The position numbers and the translations under genes are program-made. A stretch of 60,880 nt of DNA, taken from NCBI RefSeq assembly GCF_000219125.1, contig NZ_AFGF01000119.1, positions 1-60,880 on the forward strand, written 5' to 3'. The stretch is from Acetonema longum DSM 6540 (lineage in GTDB: Bacteria > Bacillota > Negativicutes > Sporomusales > Acetonemataceae). Shown piece by piece: positions 1 through 8,533 of the stretch. The first letter of the stretch is position 1, and every line of letters starts with the position of its first letter. Below the pieces are notes generated by a model. It ran no database searches. It had not been told where the DNA came from and saw only the letters and a list, made by a program, of their open reading frames with translations.

Positions 1-237
1 ACCGTTTGGCGATATGTTGAATTGGCCATATTTGTTGTGGGAGAGGCCTTTGTTGTTGGCGGCGGCGATGTCGACGACGGTGACGTTATTGACTTGATTG
101 ACTATAGGCCTTTGACCGGCCTGGGCGTTGGGGTCGGCGGCGGTGCCGGCGAAGGCGACGGTTTGGTGGAAGGTGAAGGTGCACAGGGCCAGGTGGGCCA
201 TGATTTTTCGCGCTAAAAGGGGCTTTCTGATTGCCAT
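1..237 (-). CDS. Two-partner-secretion exoprotein (TpsA / filamentous haemagglutinin type), N-terminal fragment
   Basis: Partial gene read from the start codon at 237 to the window edge; 79 codons are visible without a stop. The first 30 residues form a signal peptide (basic KPLLARK, hydrophobic core, likely AFA|G cleavage). It is followed by the opening of a TPS secretion domain: a VNNVTVVDIA stretch, then GLSHNKYGQFNISPNG at residues 64-79, close to the conserved SHN-x-Y-x-x-FN signature of haemagglutinin exoproteins. A GAGGTGA ribosome-binding site lies four bases before the ATG. By family knowledge, such proteins cross the outer membrane through a TpsB Omp85-type pore and act as adhesins or toxins; the partner gene and the bulk of the protein lie outside the window. 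The family implies a two-membrane envelope. Confidence 0.8.
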   Translation of the reverse strand, partial: MAIRKPLLARKIMAHLALCTFTFHQTVAFAGTAADPNAQAGQRPIVNQVNNVTVVDIAAANNKGLSHNKYGQFNISPNG

Positions 238-820
238 GGGGTCACCTCGGTTCAATGGTTTAGAGCTGCAGGAGGAGTTGAAAGCCGTAGGTCTGATCGG
301 CGGTTTCAAATCCGTCCGGTTTGTTTAGGGTAGGTTAGCGTAAGAAGTCTTCCTGTTATATCAGTGTGCTGGAGTAGTTGTTTGACGGCTGGAATTGCTT
401 AAGCCAAATTTGTATAATTTTGTATGTTCATTTGCTTGTTTTCATTATATGATCAAGTATGGAAAATAAGCAATATATATCGACTCTATTTGTTTGGGTC
501 TTTTGTCCTATTTTTCTAAAAAAGTTTAGGGACAGGCACCTTGCCTATTGCTTCTTTACAAATCCAGGAACCGCAAGAGGCAAAGCAACATAAATAAAAG
601 CCACCTCACAAATACAGCTTTCGCACATGAACCGTCGACGGTGTTCTGTCCATTCGCCGGGCTGCTGGAAGCACACGGCAGCCGCATGGGCATCATCGCG
701 CTAAAGTCGAAAATCTCCCGGGCATAGAAAAAGCGGCCAACAGGGTCTGCGCCGGATACCACGCCCCGCTTCAGCAACTTCCGGTTGATTTTGCACTGCA
801 TTGTCTTTCCGCTATAAATC
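238..820. other. Gene-poor stretch upstream of the exoprotein
   Basis: AT-rich non-coding DNA that should carry the leftward promoter of the exoprotein gene. A short motif (GGGACAGGCACC near 529-540) resembles sequence often seen beside small mobile elements, but no transposase or paired ends were found. An 88-codon minus-strand frame at 556-822 matches no family I recognise and is not called as a gene. Confidence 0.5.
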
Positions 821-858
821 AAAATCCTGCGAGTTCCATCGTTAACTCGCAGGATTTT
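821..858 (-). terminator. Intrinsic terminator after the chemoreceptor gene
   Basis: Perfect inverted repeat with 15-base arms (821-835 and 844-858) and an eight-base loop, flanked by A and T runs on both sides, so it could work in either direction. It lies 63 bases beyond the stop codon of the leftward chemoreceptor gene. Confidence 0.75.
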
Positions 859-920
859 TCAGGTATCTCTATTTTACTCCAACCGGAAGGGTTGCTCAGG
901 CTGGAGGCGGCAATATCCCG

Positions 921-2894
921 CTACACCCGGAATCTGGCTGCCGCGGTCTGCAGGTCTTGGGCTAAACCAGCCAATGCCTGGCTGGATGATGCAATTTCCT
1001 CCATGGAGGCAAGTTGCTCCTCCGTAGCAGCAGAGACAGTCTGGGTATGAGCCGATGACTGCTTGCTGGTATCATCAATTTCTTTAACCGAAACTACAAT
1101 GTTCCGGCTGCTGGCAGCCATTTGTTCCATAGCCGTTGAAATATCATTAACCTGTCCTGACAGCCGCCCAATAAGATCCACGATTCTGCCAAAATTCCGG
1201 CCCGCATTATCAACCACCTCAGTACCAGTCCTTACTTCACGCGTTCCTTCATTCATAGCCTCTATTGTCTTATCCGTATCATTTTGGATTTCAGTGATCA
1301 ATTCAGCGATTTGTTTAGCGGCAGCCTGTGACTGTTCGGCCAGCTTTCTTACTTCTTCGGCCACTACCGCAAATCCGCGTCCCTGTTCACCGGCACGGGC
1401 CGCTTCAATGGCGGCGTTAAGCGCTAAAAGATTCGTTTGTCCGGCTATGCCTGCAATGGTATCGACAATCTTGCCTATTTCCTGAGATCGTTCCCCTAAT
1501 TTGTCCACCATTTTTGCGGAATCATCCACTGATTTTTCAATGTTGGCCATTTGGCTGGTCGCTTGCTGCACAGCCTTCCCGCCTTCCTGCGCGGCAGTCA
1601 GCGTCTGCTGCGCTGTTGCGGTCACATTGCCGGCGTTGGCGGCAGCTTCCTGTATCTCTGCGGATAGCTGCTCCACAATATGAATCGTATGATCTACAGC
1701 TTTCAACTGATTGACCGCCCCTGTCGCCACATCGTTGATCGCGCCGGCCACCTGGTTTGCCGCCTGAGCAGCCTGGGCAGAACTGGCAGTCAGCTGTTCT
1801 GACGAAGCTGAAACTTGCTCGGTGGCTCCCTGGACCTTCTGGATAAGTCCCCGCAAGTTCAGAGCCATTTGTTCAAAACTCCGGCCCAGCCGGCCAATTT
1901 CATCATTGGACTTGACATCCACTTTTTGTTGCGACAAATCGCCCGTGGCAATCCGGTTAGCCGATATCTCCAGTTTTTGAATAGGCTTGGCAATACGCCG
2001 CGCAAACCAGATGATCAATAAACCGGCTATGATTAATACCGCGGCTATGATTATAAAGGAAATGACGGTAAGTGACGATACCCCCTCTGTTATCTCTGCT
2101 GTCGGCACGGTCAGCGCCAAGGACCAGTTCACCCCGGGAATAGGCGCAAAAGTCATCATTTTATTTACGCCCTTCTCGTCGTATTCTATTAACCCCGTCT
2201 CCTGGGTTATCATCCGCGCGGTTGCAGTTTGAAGTTCAGCCGACGCATCACTGTCTTGCAGAGGATTGAATTGCATTGCGATTTCCTGGTCGGGATGAAA
2301 AATAGTCAGGCCATCTCCCTGTACCACATAACCATATCCGGTTCGTCCGGCCTTGATGTCTAAAACTCTTTCCGTCAGTCCCTCCACATCAATGGCGCCA
2401 TAAAGCACCCCTGCTACCATACCGTTCACTTTCACAGGGACGGACACGACGATGTTCAAATGACCGGAAGTTTTGGACGGAAAAGGATCCGCAATAAAAC
2501 TTTCCCCTTGCATCGCCTTCTTGAAGTACTCTCGCTCCCTGAGATTGACGGAAGTCCCCAGCGTATTTACAACAGTCCCGTCGGGATAAATATAGCCAAT
2601 AATAGAATAGATCGTTTTTTCTTTGACGACGTTGGCGATCAGCGGTCTAATCAGCTCCCGGTCGCCGCTTTTTACCGCCGGGGTCAGGGCCATAATTGCC
2701 AGTTCGGTCTTACGCGCTTCCAGCCAGTCTCCCAGGCCGCCGGCCGAGATTTCAGTCTGGCGCGTTATATCCTTGGTAATATTTTCGGTAATGATGCCCC
2801 GTGCTTTCCAGTAATTGATTCCTCCCAGCAAGCTGAGCGCAACAAAGAAAATAGTCAAAACGGTGAGTGTCAGTTTGGTCTGGATACTTTTCAT
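921..2894 (-). CDS. Methyl-accepting chemotaxis protein, dCache-type, transmembrane
   Basis: Chemoreceptor of 657 residues. An N-terminal membrane helix (about 8-28) leads into a periplasmic double-Cache-like ligand domain (about 30-280), a second helix near 283-305, a HAMP linker, and a long cytoplasmic helical bundle. The signalling tip is clear: [20 protein letters not shown] followed by [18 protein letters not shown]. It would bind a small solute outside the inner membrane and control CheA. The start lies only 13 bases after the stop of the upstream PLP-enzyme gene, with its own GGGG-type ribosome-binding site, so the two are probably co-transcribed and an amino-acid-like ligand is a reasonable guess. 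dCache domains often bind amino acids (family knowledge); the actual ligand cannot be read from the sequence. Confidence 0.92.
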   Translation of the reverse strand: MKSIQTKLTLTVLTIFFVALSLLGGINYWKARGIITENITKDITRQTEISAGGLGDWLEARKTELAIMALTPAVKSGDRELIRPLIANVVKEKTIYSIIGYIYPDGTVVNTLGTSVNLREREYFKKAMQGESFIADPFPSKTSGHLNIVVSVPVKVNGMVAGVLYGAIDVEGLTERVLDIKAGRTGYGYVVQGDGLTIFHPDQEIAMQFNPLQDSDASAELQTATARMITQETGLIEYDEKGVNKMMTFAPIPGVNWSLALTVPTAEITEGVSSLTVISFIIIAAVLIIAGLLIIWFARRIAKPIQKLEISANRIATGDLSQQKVDVKSNDEIGRLGRSFEQMALNLRGLIQKVQGATEQVSASSEQLTASSAQAAQAANQVAGAINDVATGAVNQLKAVDHTIHIVEQLSAEIQEAAANAGNVTATAQQTLTAAQEGGKAVQQATSQMANIEKSVDDSAKMVDKLGERSQEIGKIVDTIAGIAGQTNLLALNAAIEAARAGEQGRGFAVVAEEVRKLAEQSQAAAKQIAELITEIQNDTDKTIEAMNEGTREVRTGTEVVDNAGRNFGRIVDLIGRLSGQVNDISTAMEQMAASSRNIVVSVKEIDDTSKQSSAHTQTVSAATEEQLASMEEIASSSQALAGLAQDLQTAAARFRV

Positions 2895-2907
2895 AAGATT
2901 CCCCGCC

Positions 2908-4032
2908 TCATTCTTTTAACGCTCCGTTCAGAGCGGAACCGCCTCTGGCATCAATTTTTATAATTCTCTCAATTACGCCATTGCGATGGCCGACTAAAAA
3001 GCTGGTCATATTCGCGGCGGCGCAGGCGTGGTTCGGAATCACCTCAATTTTGTCTCCGACTTTTAAATCCGTGGCTTTTGTCGCTTTGATTTTTCCTACC
3101 TCTTCGGACAGCCCTTCCACCATCAATTCAGGGTGATTTTTTATCATGCCGTACCCTTGCAACAAAGCTGCGCTGTGCGCCCCCTTGTCCAGGCCGAAGC
3201 ACTTGCTGCCGGCGTCTATAATAAAGAGATTTTCGCTGGGATTGGCAATAACGGTTGCCAAAACAGTCAAAGAGCACCGGTCATGCGGCACGACACCTAA
3301 GGCTATTTGTATCCCATCATAGAAGATATAGTTTCCCGGCCGCAGCGTGGTAACTGTGTTATTTTGAGCGGCAAACGGCAGGGTCGGCGTACTGCCTGTG
3401 GCAACAATCTCTACAGCAAATCCGGCCTGAGACAACAGGTTCTTTGCCGTCTCCAGCGCAGAAATCTCTTCTTGGGCCACTTTGGCAATCTCCGATAAGC
3501 AGCTTACGCCATAAACGTGCCCCGGGTGCGTTGCAATTCCCTTAAAATTTAAAGCGGATAACTTGCTCAGGGCCCGGGCAAGTTCCAGAACCTTTTCCGG
3601 CCGTACCCCAAACCGGCGCAAGCCGCAGTCGATAATCACCAAATAATCCATCCGCAGCTTTTCTGCGGCAAGCCGGTTTTGCATCTGTAAAGCCGCCTCA
3701 AAGCCATCGAAACTTATCATAACATGAGCCTTTTTGGCCAGGCCTATGACTCGTGTAATATTTTCAGCAGCCGCAACGGGATAAGCCAGTACGATTTCCT
3801 GAAAACCATGCTCCACTAATTGTTCCGCTTCATCCAGCGTTCCTGCCAGAAAGCTGGCAGCGCCATGCGCCTGTTGTATGGCGGCAATCTCGACGCTTTT
3901 ATGCGTTTTCACCATCGGGCAGAGTTTTTTCCCGTTCGATTGGCATAACTCCGCCGTTTCTTTAATATTCTGTTCGAATTTTTCCAAATCGACTAAAAAG
4001 CTGGGCGTAGTAAGTTGATGCGTCTTTATCAC
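2908..4032 (-). CDS. PLP-dependent D-threonine aldolase / D-serine dehydratase-like enzyme (alanine racemase N-terminal fold)
   Basis: Fold-type III PLP enzyme, about 374 residues from the start chosen. The PLP lysine is in the MVKTHKS motif near residue 42, and the C-terminal metal site typical of the DSD1/D-threonine aldolase family is seen as PNHACAAAN. Such enzymes act on D-serine, D-threonine or related beta-hydroxy D-amino acids in the cytoplasm. A longer frame opens at 4086, but that ATG sits inside the terminator hairpin at 4063-4096. The GTG at 4032 has a GGAGG nine bases upstream and starts where the family usually starts, so it is preferred. The gene follows the D-aminoacylase gene and precedes a chemoreceptor gene on the same strand, in keeping with a D-amino-acid role. 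Exact substrate unknown. Confidence 0.85.
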   Translation of the reverse strand: MIKTHQLTTPSFLVDLEKFEQNIKETAELCQSNGKKLCPMVKTHKSVEIAAIQQAHGAASFLAGTLDEAEQLVEHGFQEIVLAYPVAAAENITRVIGLAKKAHVMISFDGFEAALQMQNRLAAEKLRMDYLVIIDCGLRRFGVRPEKVLELARALSKLSALNFKGIATHPGHVYGVSCLSEIAKVAQEEISALETAKNLLSQAGFAVEIVATGSTPTLPFAAQNNTVTTLRPGNYIFYDGIQIALGVVPHDRCSLTVLATVIANPSENLFIIDAGSKCFGLDKGAHSAALLQGYGMIKNHPELMVEGLSEEVGKIKATKATDLKVGDKIEVIPNHACAAANMTSFLVGHRNGVIERIIKIDARGGSALNGALKE

Positions 4033-4062
4033 AGTAAAGTACCTCCATTTTTCAGGGAAAAG

Positions 4063-4096
4063 ATGAAGCCTAGTACCAGGCTTCATCTTTTTCTAT
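4063..4096 (-). terminator. Terminator between D-aminoacylase and the PLP enzyme
   Basis: Inverted repeat AGATGAAGCC / GGCTTCATCT flanked by A and T runs, just beyond the D-aminoacylase stop. It separates the ridA-DUF5058-aminoacylase unit from the PLP-enzyme/chemoreceptor unit, although partial read-through is possible. Confidence 0.7.
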
Positions 4097-4124
4097 TCTG
4101 ATAGAAAAGTTATCTAAGAGATGC

Positions 4125-5753
4125 TTATCTTCCCAAAATTCTTCCTGCAAAGACTTTCCTTTGGGAACCATTTTCCAATATAACCTGTCCGTTGACAATG
4201 ACAGCCTCAATGCCTCGAGAATGCTGCTTAGGGTCTATATAAGTCGCCCTGTCCTCAACCGTATCGGGGTTGAAGATCACAACATCGGCATAATAGCCTT
4301 CCTGGATGAGTCCCCGGGAATTCAGCCCCAGTCTCTGGGCCGGCAGGCTGGTCATTTTCCTGATGGCTTCCTCCAGGGAAAGCACTTTCTTTTCCCGTAC
4401 ATAGCGGCCTAAAAGCCTGGTCGGGGTGCCAAAAGCACGGGGATGCGGCTTGCCAAAGGATAAAATCCCTTCGGTGGATAAGCTCATCGCATCAGAGCCG
4501 ATCATAGCCCGCGGCTGGCGCAGGAAGGTCATGACATCCTCTTCGGCCATGGCGTAATAATTCATCTGCACCCGGCCGTTTTCGGCGATCAGCAAATCAA
4601 ACGCCGCATCGTAAGGATCTTTGCCTTGCATCTCACCGATTTCAGTAATAAATTTACCTTCCAGCTTTTTATTTTCTTCACTGCGCACAGATGAGACAAA
4701 GAATTTTTCCCAGCCCCCCGCCGATTTGACGAAATTCTGCCAGCCCGGCAACCCCTGTGCGATTTCTTGGCGTATTCTGTCCCGTACTGACTGATCCTTC
4801 AGACGGGCGATCATTTTGTCCACACCGCCCTCAAAGATCCACGGTGGCAGGCAGGCAGAGAGAGAAGTCAAACCCGCAGTATAAGGATAAATATCATAAG
4901 ATACTTCGATACCCGAACGCTCCGCTTTTTCCATGCGCTCCAGCACGAGGTCGGTTTTACCCAGCATGTTTTGACTCAAAAGTTTTAGATGGGAAATGTG
5001 AACAGGCACACCGCCCGTCCCGCCGATCCAAAGGGCTTCGTCAATCGCATCCATAATACCGTCGCTTTCGGTGCGCATATGGGTGCAATAAATACCCCGG
5101 TAAGGTATCATCATTTTACACAATTCAGCAATTTCTTCCTTGGAAGAATATTCGCCGGGAAGATACACCAGTCCGGTGCTTAACCCTAAAGCTCCCTCAG
5201 ACATCGCCGTATCGGTAACCTGCTGCATGTCTTTCAATTCGCCGGCATTGGGCATGCCTTTGGCAAATCCCATGACCGCAATGCGTACTACGCCCTGCCC
5301 TAAAAGGGGCGCAAGATTGATCGACGGGGGATTGCTGGCAAACCAGCTTAAATATTCGCTGAAGCTCGTCCAGGGCAGTTCCAGGTTAACCGGGATTGAG
5401 CCAATAAGACGGGTGCCCAGATAGTCGATCAACAGCTTTCTGTTTTCTTCCCGCACCGGCGCTACCCCGATGCCGCAGTTGCCGATTACCTCTGTGGTTA
5501 CGCCGCTGTAAAGCTTGCTGCTGGCCTGCCTGTCATATTTAAAGGACAGATCGGAATGAGTATGCATATCGATAAAACCAGGCGCCACAACGTTGCCATT
5601 GGCATTGACCGTCTTAACGCTCTCCTGTTCACTGAGGTCGCCAATTGCCGCGATCTTATCCTTCATAATCCCGATATCGCCGGCATAAGCCGCCTTACCG
5701 CTGCCATCAATGATCTTGCCGTTAATAATTTTCAGATCAAGCATTGGTCCCAC
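4125..5753 (-). CDS. N-acyl-D-amino-acid deacylase (D-aminoacylase), amidohydrolase superfamily
   Basis: Zinc amidohydrolase of about 540 residues that removes the acyl group from N-acyl-D-amino acids (family role). Counting from the MLDLKIING methionine, the metal-binding HTHSD is at 61-65, the NCGIG cysteine at 90, HMRTES at 222-227 and HISHLKL at 249-255, with a later IGSDAM carrying the catalytic aspartate. This is the pattern of the Alcaligenes D-aminoacylase group. Start choice is uncertain: GTG at 5759, GTG at 5753 (GGAG five bases upstream, used here) or ATG at 5744, where family members usually begin. Its 5' end overlaps the preceding membrane-protein gene by a few codons, so it is the last gene of the ridA-DUF5058-partner-aminoacylase operon. 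E. coli-type isoaspartyl dipeptidase is a distant alternative, but the cysteine favours D-aminoacylase. Confidence 0.9.
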   Translation of the reverse strand: MGPMLDLKIINGKIIDGSGKAAYAGDIGIMKDKIAAIGDLSEQESVKTVNANGNVVAPGFIDMHTHSDLSFKYDRQASSKLYSGVTTEVIGNCGIGVAPVREENRKLLIDYLGTRLIGSIPVNLELPWTSFSEYLSWFASNPPSINLAPLLGQGVVRIAVMGFAKGMPNAGELKDMQQVTDTAMSEGALGLSTGLVYLPGEYSSKEEIAELCKMMIPYRGIYCTHMRTESDGIMDAIDEALWIGGTGGVPVHISHLKLLSQNMLGKTDLVLERMEKAERSGIEVSYDIYPYTAGLTSLSACLPPWIFEGGVDKMIARLKDQSVRDRIRQEIAQGLPGWQNFVKSAGGWEKFFVSSVRSEENKKLEGKFITEIGEMQGKDPYDAAFDLLIAENGRVQMNYYAMAEEDVMTFLRQPRAMIGSDAMSLSTEGILSFGKPHPRAFGTPTRLLGRYVREKKVLSLEEAIRKMTSLPAQRLGLNSRGLIQEGYYADVVIFNPDTVEDRATYIDPKQHSRGIEAVIVNGQVILENGSQRKVFAGRILGR

Positions 5754-6423
5754 TCTCACTCCTCTTCACTTCGCTTAGATATTGAATCCTGGCAATTACA
5801 ATGCCGGCGCCGATGATGGCTATATTCAGCACCCAACCGGGCACGCCCCATTGGATAGCCAGAAAGCTCAGCCCCAGCGCCGCTAAAATGGTTGCCGCCC
5901 CCATCTTAAGATGCTTACTGGCCAGCTCCACATAAACCGCACCGAATACCGCCGGTAAAATGACTTTAAAGGATTCCTTGATAAAGGGCGGCAGGATATC
6001 GATGATATTGGCGCCGATAATGGTAAAAACGGTGATCAGGGATAAGGACACCAGTATGGACCCGGCAATGCCCATCGTAGATATAACTTCTCCTTCGGGT
6101 GTACCTGCCTCATAGCCGGTGACTTTTTGCGCCATAGTGACCGCCGGGCATCTTATGTCGGCAACGCTTCCCGCCAGCCAGCCAATATACGAACCGCTGG
6201 TTCCCAGTAAGCTAAAAAACGTAATGGGCTGCACCAGCCAGGAAACCCCAAAGGTTACAAGGGCTATCGTCCATATTTTTAAAATATCCTGAAACGGTGG
6301 AATCTCGCCATAAGCCATCCACAGGTAGGCAACCGGAATAAAATTGGCGACAATGCCTACAGTCAAGGTTATGACCCCGATTTTTATCAAGCGTGAATTT
6401 AAATTGAACTGGTCGCTATTCAT
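5737..6423 (-). CDS. Conserved integral membrane protein, partner of the DUF5058 protein (copy 1)
   Basis: Very hydrophobic protein of 228 residues with about six or seven predicted helices and no signal peptide. I do not recognise a named family. It is clearly paralogous to the product of 20946-21602: both carry a GSYIGWL loop, VADxRxPAxTMAQKVTG, a GTPxG segment and GIAGS at matching positions. In both places the gene follows a DUF5058 gene by about 20-40 bases. The constant pairing suggests the two proteins form one membrane complex, presumably a carrier; transport is inferred from hydrophobicity and neighbours only. A GGAG ribosome-binding site precedes the ATG. The gene ends inside the 5' end of the D-aminoacylase gene. 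Confidence 0.85.
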   Translation of the reverse strand: MNSDQFNLNSRLIKIGVITLTVGIVANFIPVAYLWMAYGEIPPFQDILKIWTIALVTFGVSWLVQPITFFSLLGTSGSYIGWLAGSVADIRCPAVTMAQKVTGYEAGTPEGEVISTMGIAGSILVSLSLITVFTIIGANIIDILPPFIKESFKVILPAVFGAVYVELASKHLKMGAATILAALGLSFLAIQWGVPGWVLNIAIIGAGIVIARIQYLSEVKRSESGTNA

Positions 6424-6445
6424 GGTAACATCTCCTTTCAGCCTT

Positions 6446-7144
6446 TTACACTATCGCCGTTGCCAGCATCATCCCTACCAGCATGGATATCCCGAGCGCC
6501 AGCTCCTGCAGGCGTTGATGCTTCCTAAACAGTTTGGAAATACACAGCATGCAGGCGGCTGCAATAAAGGCCGCATACCATTTATCCGCCTTGGCGCCGA
6601 TCAACTGTCCCGACAGCAGAAATGCAAACAGGCCCACCGTCGCTCCGGTCATTAAATATTTCATCCATTTTGGATCATATTTTTGATTCAGTTTGGTTAC
6701 CATACCGCTCATTTTGTGGGTAAACAACAGGGCCACCAGCATCCAGCCCATATTGTTGAGCGCCATTCCCCATAAAGAATAGGTATAGGCTTTTAAATTA
6801 AACGCCGCCGATTGGGGGTCAACCCCAATCACTTTTGAAGCTAACGTAACGATTGCCAATTCTGTCCGGGCGGCTCCGATATCGTTCAGCCGCATCCAGG
6901 CGGTAGGCGCACCTACGACAGCGATCAGGGCCAGCAAAACAATAACGGGGGCAAAAGCCGGCCCCAGAGCCGTAATCATCGCCGACCTCATGCCGGCATA
7001 GCACTGTTTCCGTGGCATATTTAACCTGTCCGCCGCTTGAAAGGCTTCCCGCAGAAAAACAATGCTCTGAACCAGTATAACAATCACCATAACGCTGGAA
7101 GCAAGCCACATTCCCGGGCTGTTAATAATTGTATTTAAGTCCAC
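6446..7144 (-). CDS. DUF5058 family integral membrane protein (copy 1)
   Basis: Membrane protein of 232 residues starting at GTG with a GGGGAGG site upstream. It has the DUF5058 pattern: an N-terminal NSPGMWLASSVMV helix, a GPAFAPVIVLLALIAVVGAP helix, then the conserved TAWMRLNDIGAARTEL segment and four or so further helices. No function is established for the family that I know of. It sits between ridA and a second membrane gene, in an operon ending with D-aminoacylase, and a close paralogue recurs at 21646-22341 beside an M20 hydrolase and two racemase-like enzymes. That argues for a role in uptake of N-acyl or D-amino acids (inference). Confidence 0.88.
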   Translation of the reverse strand: MDLNTIINSPGMWLASSVMVIVILVQSIVFLREAFQAADRLNMPRKQCYAGMRSAMITALGPAFAPVIVLLALIAVVGAPTAWMRLNDIGAARTELAIVTLASKVIGVDPQSAAFNLKAYTYSLWGMALNNMGWMLVALLFTHKMSGMVTKLNQKYDPKWMKYLMTGATVGLFAFLLSGQLIGAKADKWYAAFIAAACMLCISKLFRKHQRLQELALGISMLVGMMLATAIV

Positions 7145-7165
7145 AGCTAAACCTCCCCATTTATT

Positions 7166-7543
7166 TTAATTTAATGCAGCAATGGCTTCGATCTCCACCA
7201 GCACGTCCTTGGGCAGCCGGGCGACTTCGACACACGAGCGGGCCGGGGGATTTTCGGCAAACACACCGGCATATACTTCATTAATGGCGGCAAAATCATT
7301 CATGTTTTTAATAAAGATGGTTGTTTTAACTACATCCGCCGTTGTTCTTCCGGCGGCGGCTAAAATAGCTTTTAGATTGGACAATGACTGTTCCGCTTGT
7401 CTTTTAACGTCAGTACTGATTTCGCCGTTAGCCGGGTTTACCGGAATTTGTCCGGATACAAACAAAAGGCCGTTGGCGGCAATTGCCTGGGAATATGGAC
7501 CAATTGCCGGTGGTGCTTGCTCTGTGTACACTACTTTTTTCAT
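7166..7543 (-). CDS. ridA: RidA family enamine/imine deaminase
   Basis: Small protein of 125 residues, full length for RidA/YjgF/UK114. The signature near the C-terminus is present as [24 protein letters not shown] (read here in two parts around residues 98-121), with the arginine that binds the substrate carboxylate. RidA proteins hydrolyse reactive enamines and imines released by PLP enzymes, giving 2-oxoacids and ammonia. It is the first gene of the operon with DUF5058, its partner and D-aminoacylase, and a PLP enzyme lies downstream, which matches the family role. The start has an AAGAAGG site. The promoter region contains a large inverted repeat that may be an operator. Confidence 0.93.
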   Translation of the reverse strand: MKKVVYTEQAPPAIGPYSQAIAANGLLFVSGQIPVNPANGEISTDVKRQAEQSLSNLKAILAAAGRTTADVVKTTIFIKNMNDFAAINEVYAGVFAENPPARSCVEVARLPKDVLVEIEAIAALN

Positions 7544-7598
7544 TTTGTACCTTCTTTCTAAATTTTTTTGTACAAGGGTTGGTCTTTGAGTAATTTCT

Positions 7599-7643
7599 TT
7601 AAATATTATTTAATTAAATGCATTTTACTTAAATAATATTTAA
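7599..7643. promoter_or_regulatory. Candidate operator between ridA and the XRE-cupin gene
   Basis: Perfect 15-base inverted repeat: TTAAATATTATTTAA at 7599-7613 and its complement at 7629-7643, with a 15-base gap. It lies in the AT-rich intergenic DNA (7544-7854) between divergent genes, 56 bases before the ridA start. The neighbouring XRE-cupin protein is the obvious binding candidate (inference). Confidence 0.5.
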
Positions 7644-7854
7644 TTGTTCAATTACATTTAATATACATCATGTCCATAATATTTGCAATACTTTTAAAGG
7701 ACTACTGATTTGAAATATTAAAAATTTTATTCGAATCTAGTCTGCAGGAATCAGAACGAACCGCAAACAGAGTGAATGGGTTGTGAAGTGGCATTGGTTC
7801 TGCTAATATTAAATTGTATTAAATATAAAATACTCTGGTTAGGAGAATCTGGTA

Positions 7855-8418
7855 ATGCACAATACTGATGACAGCGTAGAGCTGGGACAGCGAATTGCCG
7901 CTGCGCGGGCTGCCAAAAATCTCAGTCTTCGCCAGCTGGCGGAAAAACTTAACGTTACCCCTTCCTTGTTAAGCCAAATTGAACGCGGACTTGCCAACCC
8001 CTCACTCAATACACTTCGCATGATTGCAGTCTCATTGGATGTGCCGCTTTTCAGCCTGTTTATCGAGCCTGCAGCTGTTAATAACTTGATTACCCGCGCT
8101 GACAACCGGAAAAAAATCATCTTTCCTCATAGCAATTGGGAATACACGCTGCTTTCCCCGGACCTAAACGGGGCCATCGAAATGGTTTTAATGACCGTTC
8201 CCCCGCACTCCCAGACGGCGCAAATCCCTTTATCCCATATAGGGGAAGAAATCGCCTATGTAATGTCAGGGACGCTCACATTATATCTGGGCGACTCGGT
8301 CGAGGAGCTGGGTGAAGGCGATAGTGTAAAAATCCCCCCCAGCCTGCCGCATATGTGGGAAAACCGTGATGAAACCGAAGCAACTGTTATCTTTGCCGTA
8401 ACTCCGCCAAGTTTCTAA
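7855..8418 (+). CDS. XRE-family transcriptional regulator with C-terminal cupin domain
   Basis: Regulator of 187 residues. Residues about 10-64 form an XRE/Cro helix-turn-helix (LSLRQLAEKLNVTPSLLSQI then ERGLANPSLNTL). Residues about 105-182 form a cupin barrel, with HIGEEIAYVMSGTLTLYLGD and a PPSLPHMWEN segment. This architecture is common among repressors or activators of amino-acid and polyamine metabolism, where the cupin senses a small ligand. It is divergent from the ridA-DUF5058-D-aminoacylase operon and most likely controls it and itself. The ATG is preceded by a TTAGGAG site. Confidence 0.92.
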   Translation: MHNTDDSVELGQRIAAARAAKNLSLRQLAEKLNVTPSLLSQIERGLANPSLNTLRMIAVSLDVPLFSLFIEPAAVNNLITRADNRKKIIFPHSNWEYTLLSPDLNGAIEMVLMTVPPHSQTAQIPLSHIGEEIAYVMSGTLTLYLGDSVEELGEGDSVKIPPSLPHMWENRDETEATVIFAVTPPSF

Positions 8419-8438
8419 CGGTTGTTTTTACTGCAAAT

Positions 8439-8491
8439 AAAAAGGCGGTGTTGCCGGCGATATAAATTTATCGCCGGCAACACCGCCTTTT
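8439..8491. terminator. Bidirectional terminator
   Basis: Long hairpin (AAAAGGCGGTGTTGCC and its complement, extended through CGGCGATA) with A and T runs on its flanks, between convergent genes. It can serve both the XRE-cupin gene and the leftward yitT-like gene. Confidence 0.85.
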
Positions 8492-8533
8492 AACTCTCTC
8501 TTCGGGCACTATAATGATCAGTGTGTCCAGAAC

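Noticed and set aside
529-547. GGGACAGGCACC-type motif
   Set aside because: Resembles ends found near small transposons, but there is no second end or transposase, so no element is called.
556-822. An 88-codon minus-strand frame near the left end
   Set aside because: No family, weak composition, no ribosome-binding site, and it runs into the terminator of the chemoreceptor gene.
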